This document shows positions 1 through 6,383 of a DNA stretch of 21,575 bases, piece after piece (positions within the stretch are counted from its first letter, which is position 1; each line of letters opens with the position of its first letter). The position numbers and the translations under genes were made by a program. Below the pieces are notes generated by a model. The model saw nothing but the letters and a program-made list of their open reading frames with translations, did no database searches and was not told the origin of the DNA. Source of the DNA: a virus. The stretch covers positions 1 through 21,575 of IMG/VR virus record IMGVR_UViG_3300035034_000914; one strand, given 5' to 3'.

Positions 1-1188
1 AACGAGCAGTTGCTCGAGCTCATCACCGACGCCGTCTTGTTCGAGTCCACCGCTGTGCCGGCATCGGCGAGTGGCGGCTTCGTCGACACCCCCAACGAGT
101 TGTCGGACTCCACGGTCCCTGACTGGAATGCCTTGGGCCTCCAGCCCGGCGACATCATCCTCGTGGACCCCGCAGGAGACCTCGAGGGGCCGTCTGGGGC
201 AGCTACCACTCAAGAGCAAGGGTCTCGACCCTTCGGCGATGAGTCGGTGCCAGACAGAGGCCCAGGAGCACCCTACGCCCCTGGCCAGCCCGCTGTGCTC
301 GACGACAACCGTGGCTTCTACCGTGTGGTGTCGGTGGACCCCGGTGGTGCCTTCGTCACGGTCTCTGGGGCTTCCGAGTTCACGGGGACGGATGGGGCCG
401 ATGTGGTCTTCGGTTCCACCAACGGACCGACGGGAACCAAGTACGCCGTCATCCCGACCATCTCTGGCTCGACCACACCGACGAGTGGTGGAGGTGCGAC
501 TGAGGGTCAGCAGGATCTCCGCACTACGGAGTACGCAGGGGTCTCGGACCCTGACCCGAACAGCTACAAGGGCAACCAGTTCTCCATCGCTCCGTTCAGC
601 TACCGTGTCATCCGACCATCGAACCTGTTCTCGGACGAGGCCATTGACCTGGTCCTGTTCAACCGGGAGCGAATCTTGTCCTGGCTCGAGGGGATGAACG
701 CTCCGATGTCGGGCGGGAAGTCGGGCAACTACTACGTCTTCCAGCGTGATGAGCACATCACCGACCTCGGGTCGCCGACCAACCCCGATGAGGGCCTTGG
801 GGTGGTGTCCAACGACTTCATCGTGTCCATCGCGGGGTTCACCCAGTACTCGCCGTTCGCCAACGTGTCGGACTGCCTGTCGGTGCTCGACCGTCGGTTC
901 TGGGTGCTCGACTTCCGGCTTGACTCCTTGGTGCCTCCGTATGGTGGTCCGACCCCCTACTCGGACTTCGCCGCAGGGGAAGGGAGGCCTGTCCTTCCAG
1001 ACCTGGTGGGTGGGGTGCTCGATGTGGAGGACCGGTTCCGCCAGCTCCGCCAGGCATGGATCAAGTTCCGATGTGAGCGGGTGAACGGTACATTGCCCAA
1101 CGTGGTTCGCTTCGGTGAGGAACTCCCTCGCCGTCAACAGGAGCAAGAAGACCTGCTTCGTCTCCAGGAGGGCCTCGATGAGACGTGA
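1..1188 (+). CDS. Virion structural protein, 5'-truncated by window edge
   Basis: The frame is open from the first base (N-E-Q-L...), so the true start lies upstream; the TTG at 10 has no visible ribosome site. About 395 residues are present, ending at a TGA. Near residues 40-120 there is a beta-rich piece of the form 'W.alGLQPGDIILV ... GFYRVVSVDPGG', a pattern common in phage tail proteins and echoed in the C-terminal part of the protein encoded at 9851-11191. The C-terminal half (from about 200) has 'YRVIRPSNLFSDEAIDLVLF' and a charged end rich in R, E and Q that looks helical. I do not recognise a named family. Its position just ahead of baseplate genes makes a tail or baseplate component likely; that is inference from context. 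Confidence 0.75.
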   Translation, partial: NEQLLELITDAVLFESTAVPASASGGFVDTPNELSDSTVPDWNALGLQPGDIILVDPAGDLEGPSGAATTQEQGSRPFGDESVPDRGPGAPYAPGQPAVLDDNRGFYRVVSVDPGGAFVTVSGASEFTGTDGADVVFGSTNGPTGTKYAVIPTISGSTTPTSGGGATEGQQDLRTTEYAGVSDPDPNSYKGNQFSIAPFSYRVIRPSNLFSDEAIDLVLFNRERILSWLEGMNAPMSGGKSGNYYVFQRDEHITDLGSPTNPDEGLGVVSNDFIVSIAGFTQYSPFANVSDCLSVLDRRFWVLDFRLDSLVPPYGGPTPYSDFAAGEGRPVLPDLVGGVLDVEDRFRQLRQAWIKFRCERVNGTLPNVVRFGEELPRRQQEQEDLLRLQEGLDET

Positions 1189-1194
1189 TTTCGT

Positions 1195-1215
1195 CTATCG
1201 GCTTGGTCCTTGTAG
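1195..1215 (+). promoter_or_regulatory. CTAT-N13-GTAG leader motif (variant copy)
   Basis: This copy has CTAT at 1195-1198 and GTAG at 1212-1215, separated by 13 nt; the other copies have 12. GTAG runs straight into GGAG and so forms the Shine-Dalgarno sequence of the next gene. It lies in the gap directly after the TGA at 1186. Role as promoter or leader element is inferred from its repeated placement. Confidence 0.35.
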
Positions 1216-1218
1216 GAG
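1214..1218 (+). promoter_or_regulatory. Shine-Dalgarno AGGAG that decides the start of the next gene
   Basis: AGGAG abuts an ATG at 1219 with no spacer, which is unfavourable, but sits 6 nt before an in-frame GTG at 1225. The same GTAGGAG-N6-start arrangement precedes the gene at 4903. The GTG is therefore the better start. Confidence 0.6.
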
Positions 1219-1224
1219 ATGCCA

Positions 1225-1470
1225 GTGACCTTCGACCCAGAGAACATGACTCTCGAGGAGCTTGAGGCGAAGCTCCGTGAGCTCGGCATCCCCCACAACA
1301 AGTGGAAGCCAGCAGGGGGGAGGACCGTCAAGCCGCCGAGGTTCGACAAGTACCAGGAGTTGCTGATCAGCATCCGCACGCTCCTCGAAGGCCAGATCGA
1401 CCGGGACAAGCAGCAGATGGCTGATCTCCACGCGGTGCTCCAGCGGACCAAACACGGCGGGGGTGCCTGA
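1225..1470 (+). CDS. Small helical protein of unknown function, probable tail/baseplate accessory
   Basis: This encodes 81 residues from the GTG at 1225 (83 from the ATG at 1219, which has no room for a ribosome site). The protein begins TFDPENMTLEELEAKLREL, then has a basic, Pro/Gly-rich piece (PHNKWKPAGGRTVKPPRFDK). A long charged helix follows (YQELLISIRTLLEGQIDRDK) and the protein ends in H-G-G-G-A. It has no signal peptide, membrane segment or cysteine. The 'TLEELEAKLRELGIP' stretch looks like a short helical protein-protein contact module. Its TGA overlaps the next ATG by one base (TGATG), so the two are probably translationally coupled. I do not recognise the family; partnership with the 850-aa protein downstream is inferred from the coupling. 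Confidence 0.7.
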   Translation: MTFDPENMTLEELEAKLRELGIPHNKWKPAGGRTVKPPRFDKYQELLISIRTLLEGQIDRDKQQMADLHAVLQRTKHGGGA

Positions 1471-4022
1471 TGGCGAGTTGGACCACCATTCAGCCGGGTC
1501 TTCCCTCGGTGCTCACCGATGTGGTGGAGACCATCCAGGGTCTCCTCAACGCCCTCATCGCCATCTTGAACATCTTGTTGGCGATCTTGAACGTCGTGAA
1601 GGCGTTCATCGCGGGGTTGCTCAACCCACTCCAGGCCATCATCGACGCCATCATCGCGGAGATTGAGGGGTTGCTGAACGACCTCCGACAGATCGGCGTC
1701 TACATCTCGGGAGACACCGAGCTCGACGGAAAGGACTTCTCCAACATCATCGGAGGCTTCGCTGCCTACGAGCGGCGGATGATTGGCCGCCTGGTGAACC
1801 GTTCCGACCCGACTCGACCCAACTTCTCGAGTCGGTCTGCGGTCATCGCCATCTTCCTGTACGTGGGTGTCGACACCTCGGGCGTCGGCCAACTGGTGTC
1901 CATCATCGAGCGTGTGATGGCCTTCTTCGGCAGGGAGACCAACATCAAGGTCACCTCCGTTCCTGTGGCCCTCGAGGCGACCTATGGGGAGGATGGTGCC
2001 CTCCTGTCGGCCTTTGGTCCGATGACACAGGCTTTGCGTGCTGGAGGTGTGCCGAACCAGGCCAACGTCCGGTGGCTCATGGCTCCCTCGGGTCAACCTA
2101 CAGGGCTGCTCCAGCCGGGACCCAAGGGATTCTTGGTGGAGGTGTCCACGGTTCCAGACGGCTTGCTCCTGGCCTACGACACCTACGCAAAGAACGCCCT
2201 CGTCGGAGAGAAGGCGGCCAAGCGGGTCTACGGGTTGGCTCGGGATCCCAAGACGGGCCTCCCTTTCCGCCTCTATGGCGGGTCGGACATGATCAATGGG
2301 ACCGATCTGGGCAATCCGACGTTCAAGGCGGACGAGGATGGGGAGGACCGGACGACAAAACTCTACGCCTACAAGAGTGCGGCGGACAACGTCCCCATCC
2401 CACTTGACCTCTTGAAGGATGGGGCTGACCATCTGCTTCAGCGGACGTTCTTCGTGAAGGCTGGTTTCCTCAACGTCGCCAAGCCTGGGCAGGGTTTCGC
2501 GGCCACACTCAAGGCCAGCGACATGCCGTTCGAGGCAGAGTTTGAGATGAACGGTGACAAGGTCAAGGCCACGAAACTTGGTCAAGCCACGACGGTCTAC
2601 GTTCGGGTGTCTCAGGTCACCGAGGAGATTGTGGATGCGGTGGCCGGGAAAAGCACGGGACCCCTCACCCAGCCGCTCAACTTCTACCAAACGTCTTCGG
2701 CAGAAGTCATCGCGGCGACACAGGGGGACGGGAACTACACCATCGGGAACTCCGGGGACTTTGGGAAGAACCACAAGGGTCAACCGTCCCAACCCCTCGT
2801 GCTGACGTTCCCCTCGAGTACGACGGCCAACTACATCGACACCCTCGTCGTTGCCCTTGCCATCTTGGTGCTGGGACGCACCGACCTCCCCGTCGCTGAG
2901 GAAGAGTCAGACCCGACAGGGGTGCAAAATGTTGGACTCACCCGGCCTGTGTTCAAAGTGGGGACGGCCGCGAACCAAACCGGCCTCGAGGAGATCAGCC
3001 GGTTCCTCATCCCCTCACTCATCAAGGGCGGCAAGCAGGGCTACTACGGACGCACCAATGTGTCCCCAGCGAACTTCCGTAGGCAGCTTCTTCAACGATG
3101 CCGGGGGCTTGCCAACCACCTCTACTCGTTGTCGGGACCCTTGGGGGACCTGGAGACCACGGTGGTGGATGCAGGTGAGGTGTTGTTGTCCTTCCGGTGG
3201 TCGGACGCTGACAACAACTTCCCCGACCAAACCATCTTGGAGTCTTTGGGGGACTCTAACAGCTCGACAGGGCTCGGGCTTGGCCCCAAATCCCTCGGTC
3301 TTGGCCCCAAAATCTACAAGGCGATGTACACGGATACATTCGGACAGGTCGCTCCAAATCGGGCACCAGGATTCCTGGAGAAGGCCAACCAAATCACAGG
3401 GACGTGGATGTACAATCAGGGTTCCGCTGACCCTTCACCTGTGGTCTACCGGTTGGGTACCGTAGCGGGGTTCGTAGGAGGCACCAAGATCTCCTTCTGC
3501 CGGAACGCTTTGACTCCCGAGGTGTACGGAGCAGCGGCAGCAGTGCTCCAGGTCAGTGCGGCGGTGATGACCCTCCGCCCGAACGCAGGAGCCTGGACGA
3601 CCCTCCGGTTGTTCCCTCAGGGGCTCCCGCCGGTTGACGCGGCACTCGACGAGATCATCAAGTGGGTCAAGGCCATCGCCTCGGGCATCCAGGGCTTCGC
3701 CGACATCATCATCTCCTACATCGAGTTCCTCCAAGCCCGGCTCCTTGAGCTCCAGGCCCTCATCGTCCGCATCAACGCCCTGCTGGGCTCCTTGGCCGCG
3801 TTCTCCCTTCCAGCGATGTCGGGGCTCGTGGTCACCGGTAACGGCACCGATGGCATCCTCGCCGAGCTCATCACCGCCGAGAACAAGCCCGCGAACGGAG
3901 GTCAAGTCACGGTCGAGGAGGACATCTACGGCACCTACGGAGCTGGCGTGGTGCTCCTTGCTGGTGGTCTGCCCGCAGTGCTCGTCGAGATCCTTCAGGC
4001 GATCTTCCCGGAGGCCGAGTAG
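1470..4022 (+). CDS. Large virion protein with hydrophobic helical segments at both ends
   Basis: The protein has 850 residues. Residues 13-76 are an almost unbroken run of Leu/Ile/Val/Ala helix ('LLNALIAILNILLAILNVVK' and onward) with few charges. The C-terminal part has a similar amphipathic helix (about 722-785, including 'FLQARLLELQALIVRINALL') and a last hydrophobic stretch at about 825-848 ('AGVVLLAGGLPAVLVEILQA'). The 570 or so residues between look like a soluble, Gly/Thr/Asp-rich structural domain. A short in-frame duplication (LGLGPK twice) lies near residues 602-614. The helices could be coiled-coil packing inside the tail or baseplate, or membrane-active segments exposed at infection. 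A tape measure is less likely, because only the two ends are helical. ATG at 1470 overlaps the previous stop, with a G-rich stretch upstream as a weak ribosome site. The gene is certain; its function is unknown. Confidence 0.85.
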   Translation: MASWTTIQPGLPSVLTDVVETIQGLLNALIAILNILLAILNVVKAFIAGLLNPLQAIIDAIIAEIEGLLNDLRQIGVYISGDTELDGKDFSNIIGGFAAYERRMIGRLVNRSDPTRPNFSSRSAVIAIFLYVGVDTSGVGQLVSIIERVMAFFGRETNIKVTSVPVALEATYGEDGALLSAFGPMTQALRAGGVPNQANVRWLMAPSGQPTGLLQPGPKGFLVEVSTVPDGLLLAYDTYAKNALVGEKAAKRVYGLARDPKTGLPFRLYGGSDMINGTDLGNPTFKADEDGEDRTTKLYAYKSAADNVPIPLDLLKDGADHLLQRTFFVKAGFLNVAKPGQGFAATLKASDMPFEAEFEMNGDKVKATKLGQATTVYVRVSQVTEEIVDAVAGKSTGPLTQPLNFYQTSSAEVIAATQGDGNYTIGNSGDFGKNHKGQPSQPLVLTFPSSTTANYIDTLVVALAILVLGRTDLPVAEEESDPTGVQNVGLTRPVFKVGTAANQTGLEEISRFLIPSLIKGGKQGYYGRTNVSPANFRRQLLQRCRGLANHLYSLSGPLGDLETTVVDAGEVLLSFRWSDADNNFPDQTILESLGDSNSSTGLGLGPKSLGLGPKIYKAMYTDTFGQVAPNRAPGFLEKANQITGTWMYNQGSADPSPVVYRLGTVAGFVGGTKISFCRNALTPEVYGAAAAVLQVSAAVMTLRPNAGAWTTLRLFPQGLPPVDAALDEIIKWVKAIASGIQGFADIIISYIEFLQARLLELQALIVRINALLGSLAAFSLPAMSGLVVTGNGTDGILAELITAENKPANGGQVTVEEDIYGTYGAGVVLLAGGLPAVLVEILQAIFPEAE
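3273..3311 (+). repeat. Short in-frame tandem repeat, 18-bp match at 21-bp period
   Basis: Positions 3273-3290 and 3294-3311 match at 17 of 18 bases (CTCGGKCTTGGCCCCAAA, K being G or T). The period is 21 bp, so seven codons are duplicated and the protein reads LGLGPK-S-LGLGPK. It is a small, recent-looking in-frame duplication inside the 850-aa gene. Confidence 0.7.
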
Positions 4023-4862
4023 ATGGCATTCAACTGGCTCGGCACTTTCCGACAGGGCTCCTGGCAGGCCTATCGACGCTTCATCCTCCAAGAGCGGAGG
4101 GACGTGGGCGAACGCATGGCGGTCATCCAAGCCGAGCTCACCCGCATTGGTGAGGTCACCGTGTACTACGCTTCGACCGTCGATGATGAGGGCAACGAGG
4201 TGGTGTCCGAGACCCGAGAGGGTTTTGAGGTGTCCCCCAATTCAAGCCTGTGCAAGTTGATCCAGGCGTACATCGCAATGGGCGGCAACCCCTTCGACAT
4301 CTCGTTGTTCCTGACCCCTGACTCGACGGTCATCCTCGACGGCACCGACCCCGACCAACCGGGCACTGAGGGTCAACCCAACGGCGGCGTGGTGTACCCG
4401 AAATCTGGGGCCTACACACCCGGTGAACGGTACGAGGGCGGCTACATGACCCTCAAGAAGTACCTGCCTGCCCGCATCGGAGGACGCAAGGCGGTTGAGG
4501 ACGCCAACGTGGCCACACGCATCGACGCAGGCCGTCGATGGCTCCAGAAAGAGATTCGGTACAAGAGGAGCAACCTCGAGGCACGCATCATCAAGCTCTG
4601 CGACTTGCGAGAACAACTCCTGGATGAACTGGACGCCATCACGATGGCTGTGGCGGGGATGTCGTCCGAGCTTCCAAACCTGGATGAGGAGCGGTACGAC
4701 AAGGAGTTGTCCGTCGCTTTCGTCGCCTACACCCTCGACTCCATCTTCTACACGATGGATGAGAACAACACGCCCGACTTCACCACGGAGAACACTGAAA
4801 CCCTTGGCTTCTACCCCTTCCTCTTGTCTGACGACGAGGAGGAAGCCAATACCGCTCTGTGA
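4023..4862 (+). CDS. Structural protein of unknown family, probable baseplate component
   Basis: The protein has 279 residues. The ATG directly follows the stop of the previous gene, with a good ribosome site (CGGAGG at 4009-4014, 8-nt spacer). Residues 1-45 are a basic, aromatic helix (FRQGSWQAYRRFILQERRDV). Residues 85-150 form a Pro/Gly/Asp-rich middle. Residues 150-215 form a strongly charged helix (RIDAGRRWLQKEIRYKRSNL, then KLCDLREQLLDELDAI) likely to pack as a coiled coil. The C-terminus is acidic (DDEEE). There is no signal peptide or membrane segment. I do not recognise the family. Its place between the 850-aa virion protein and the gp25-like wedge suggests a tail-tip or baseplate part; that is inference. 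Confidence 0.8.
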   Translation: MAFNWLGTFRQGSWQAYRRFILQERRDVGERMAVIQAELTRIGEVTVYYASTVDDEGNEVVSETREGFEVSPNSSLCKLIQAYIAMGGNPFDISLFLTPDSTVILDGTDPDQPGTEGQPNGGVVYPKSGAYTPGERYEGGYMTLKKYLPARIGGRKAVEDANVATRIDAGRRWLQKEIRYKRSNLEARIIKLCDLREQLLDELDAITMAVAGMSSELPNLDEERYDKELSVAFVAYTLDSIFYTMDENNTPDFTTENTETLGFYPFLLSDDEEEANTAL

Positions 4863-4872
4863 CGGTGCCGAG

Positions 4873-4893
4873 CCTATACCCACCGCCCGGTAG
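4873..4893 (+). promoter_or_regulatory. CCTATA-N-GTAG leader motif
   Basis: CCTATAC is at 4873-4879 and GTAG at 4890-4893, with exactly 12 nt between CTAT and GTAG, as in the copies at 12505 and 18191. GTAG continues as GTAGGAG, which serves as the ribosome site of the gene at 4903. CGGTG (4863-4867) and CACCG (4881-4885) could pair and place CCTATA in a 13-nt loop. It occupies the 40-nt gap after the TGA at 4860. A promoter or processing/leader role is inferred. Confidence 0.45.
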
Positions 4894-4902
4894 GAGTTCA
4901 TC

Positions 4903-5205
4903 ATGCCCACACTTCGAGATCGAGTCCGCCGCCTGGCCGCCCAGGAGCCGACCCTTCGAGCACCCCTCAAGGCTGCCCTTGCCATCACGGGCTCCGACGC
5001 GGACGAGCTCAAGTGGGCTGCGGACCAGATCGATGCCGCCAACGACATCCTTCAAGATGTCGTGGACACCCTCGATGCTCGCCACAGCGGCTCCTCTCTG
5101 GCGGACACCCACTCCGACGTGGCGAAGGTGGTGAACACCATCCGCCGTGAGACCAGCCGGGACCTCGACTCAGCAGCCAAAGTGATTCGGAGGGTTTCTC
5201 GGTGA
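4903..5205 (+). CDS. Small helical protein of unknown function ahead of the baseplate wedge gene
   Basis: The protein has 100 residues and is highly charged and predicted mostly helical. It has a basic N-terminus (PTLRDRVRRLAAQEPTLRAP), an acidic middle (DADELKWAADQIDAANDILQ) and a basic C-terminus (SAAKVIRRVSR). There are no cysteines, membrane segment or signal peptide. The ribosome site GTAGGAG (4890-4896) sits 6 nt before the ATG. The stop overlaps the next start as GTGA (4 nt), so it should be translationally coupled to the gp25-like gene. It could be a chaperone or a small baseplate subunit; I do not recognise a family and nothing in the sequence decides. Confidence 0.75.
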   Translation: MPTLRDRVRRLAAQEPTLRAPLKAALAITGSDADELKWAADQIDAANDILQDVVDTLDARHSGSSLADTHSDVAKVVNTIRRETSRDLDSAAKVIRRVSR

Positions 5206-6380
5206 GCACTGATGTCCAAATCGGACATCCCTGCCCGCACCTCGTCATAGAGGAGCCGGTTGCTTTGGGGGATGACCGCCGGTCGTTGGTGCCGCGAGCT
5301 CCTGTGGGGAACACCACCCTGCTCCGCGTCATCGCCAACAACCAGTACTACATCCCCCCATCGGGCCTGTACTCCCAGGCGATCCTCACCAGTGCGGCTT
5401 CTGGCCCGTACACCATCGAGGGCTGTGTCTCCGAGGGTGGCCGAACGGTGGACAACAACGTCATCACGGTCACGAGTTCCACGGAGACCAAGACGGTTCG
5501 CCTCCCCATCGGTCAACGGGTGAAGACCGACGAACTCGTCCGCATCTTCCGCTCGACGTTCTCCGACATCGTGGTCGACAACGACGGAGGCCACCTGGTC
5601 TTCCTCGACGTGGCGAAGATCGGCCAGGAGTCCCGCATCAAGGTCTCTGGCCGGGCGACGGAGGCCCTGGGGTTCCTCAACCAGCGGTCGGCTCGCGGGG
5701 CACAGATCTACCCTGGCTGGACGCTCGAGAAGCGGGAGGACCTCCTCCCGATGGTGAACCGCAACGGCATGGTGGTCACCTACGCTCGGTACCCGAAGTT
5801 CGTGGACACCGTCCGCCTCAACCCCACGTTCAAGGTCACCTACACCTCCCCACCGGAACGGTGTCCCCGGTGTGGAGGGACGTTCATCGAGAACGACTGG
5901 CGGTTCGACCCACAGGGCGATGTCATCCTCATCAAGGACGAGAACCTCCTGTACCAGGCAGCCCTCAAGATCCTGCTCACCAAGCGGGGCTCCAACCCGT
6001 TCCACCCGGCCTACGGCTCGAAGCTCACAGACCGCATCGGAGCCAAGGCGGTCGGGGCGACGGCGACGCTCATTCGGGAGGACGTAGTCACGGCCCTCCA
6101 ACGGATGCAGACCCTTCAGACAGGGCAGGTGAGGTCCCAGGAGGTGTCGTTCAAGGAGCGGCTCGCGACCATCCTGGCGGTAGAGGTGAGCCCTCACGTC
6201 TCTGACCCAACGGTGTTCCTGGTGGATGTCGTGGTGTCGAACAACACGGGCCAACCTGTGAAGCTCTCCATCGTTTTCTCGGTCCCTGGTGCAGTCGCAC
6301 TTGCGGGGTCGAACAACCTCTCGCTCGGTTTGGACACCACAGGGCTCACGCCTGCGGAGTCCACCCGTTTCCTTCGGTGA
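5202..6380 (+). CDS. Baseplate wedge protein, gp25/W-like, with N-terminal extension
   Basis: The protein has 392 residues, starting at GTG within the GTGA overlap; CGGAGGG at 5188-5193 is the ribosome site. Residues 245-345 show the hallmarks of the T4 gp25/GpW fold: 'LLYQAALKILLTKRGSNPF', then HPAYGSKL, then a long helix (IREDVVTALQRM) and a strand 'ILAVEV'. In contractile tails this protein joins the wedge to the sheath-initiating baseplate core. T4 gp25 is only about 130 residues, so some 245 residues are added in front. These include a beta domain at 50-180 ending 'RATEALGFLNQRSARG', a pattern seen in other tail proteins. A CPRCGG motif at 221-224 lies just before the gp25 domain, and a CPH is at 11-13; together they could bind a metal. 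The C-terminal 60 residues are beta-rich. Family call is by motif and by the adjacent J-like gene. Confidence 0.88.
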   Translation: MSTDVQIGHPCPHLVIEEPVALGDDRRSLVPRAPVGNTTLLRVIANNQYYIPPSGLYSQAILTSAASGPYTIEGCVSEGGRTVDNNVITVTSSTETKTVRLPIGQRVKTDELVRIFRSTFSDIVVDNDGGHLVFLDVAKIGQESRIKVSGRATEALGFLNQRSARGAQIYPGWTLEKREDLLPMVNRNGMVVTYARYPKFVDTVRLNPTFKVTYTSPPERCPRCGGTFIENDWRFDPQGDVILIKDENLLYQAALKILLTKRGSNPFHPAYGSKLTDRIGAKAVGATATLIREDVVTALQRMQTLQTGQVRSQEVSFKERLATILAVEVSPHVSDPTVFLVDVVVSNNTGQPVKLSIVFSVPGAVALAGSNNLSLGLDTTGLTPAESTRFLR

Positions 6381-6383
6381 TCC

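Noticed and set aside
1510-1700. Signal peptide or tape-measure gene at the start of the 850-aa protein
   Set aside because: The hydrophobic stretch is about 60 residues with no cleavage-type pattern, and the middle of the protein is not helical as in a tape measure.
1134-2792. Long open frame (552 aa) on the minus strand opposite the 850-aa gene
   Set aside because: It is Arg/Gly/Asp/His-rich shadow sequence caused by strong third-position GC bias of the real gene; it has no ribosome site and no recognisable domain.
5052-6254. 400-aa minus-strand open frame opposite the gp25-like gene
   Set aside because: It is antisense to a confidently assigned baseplate gene and has no motif or start signal of its own.
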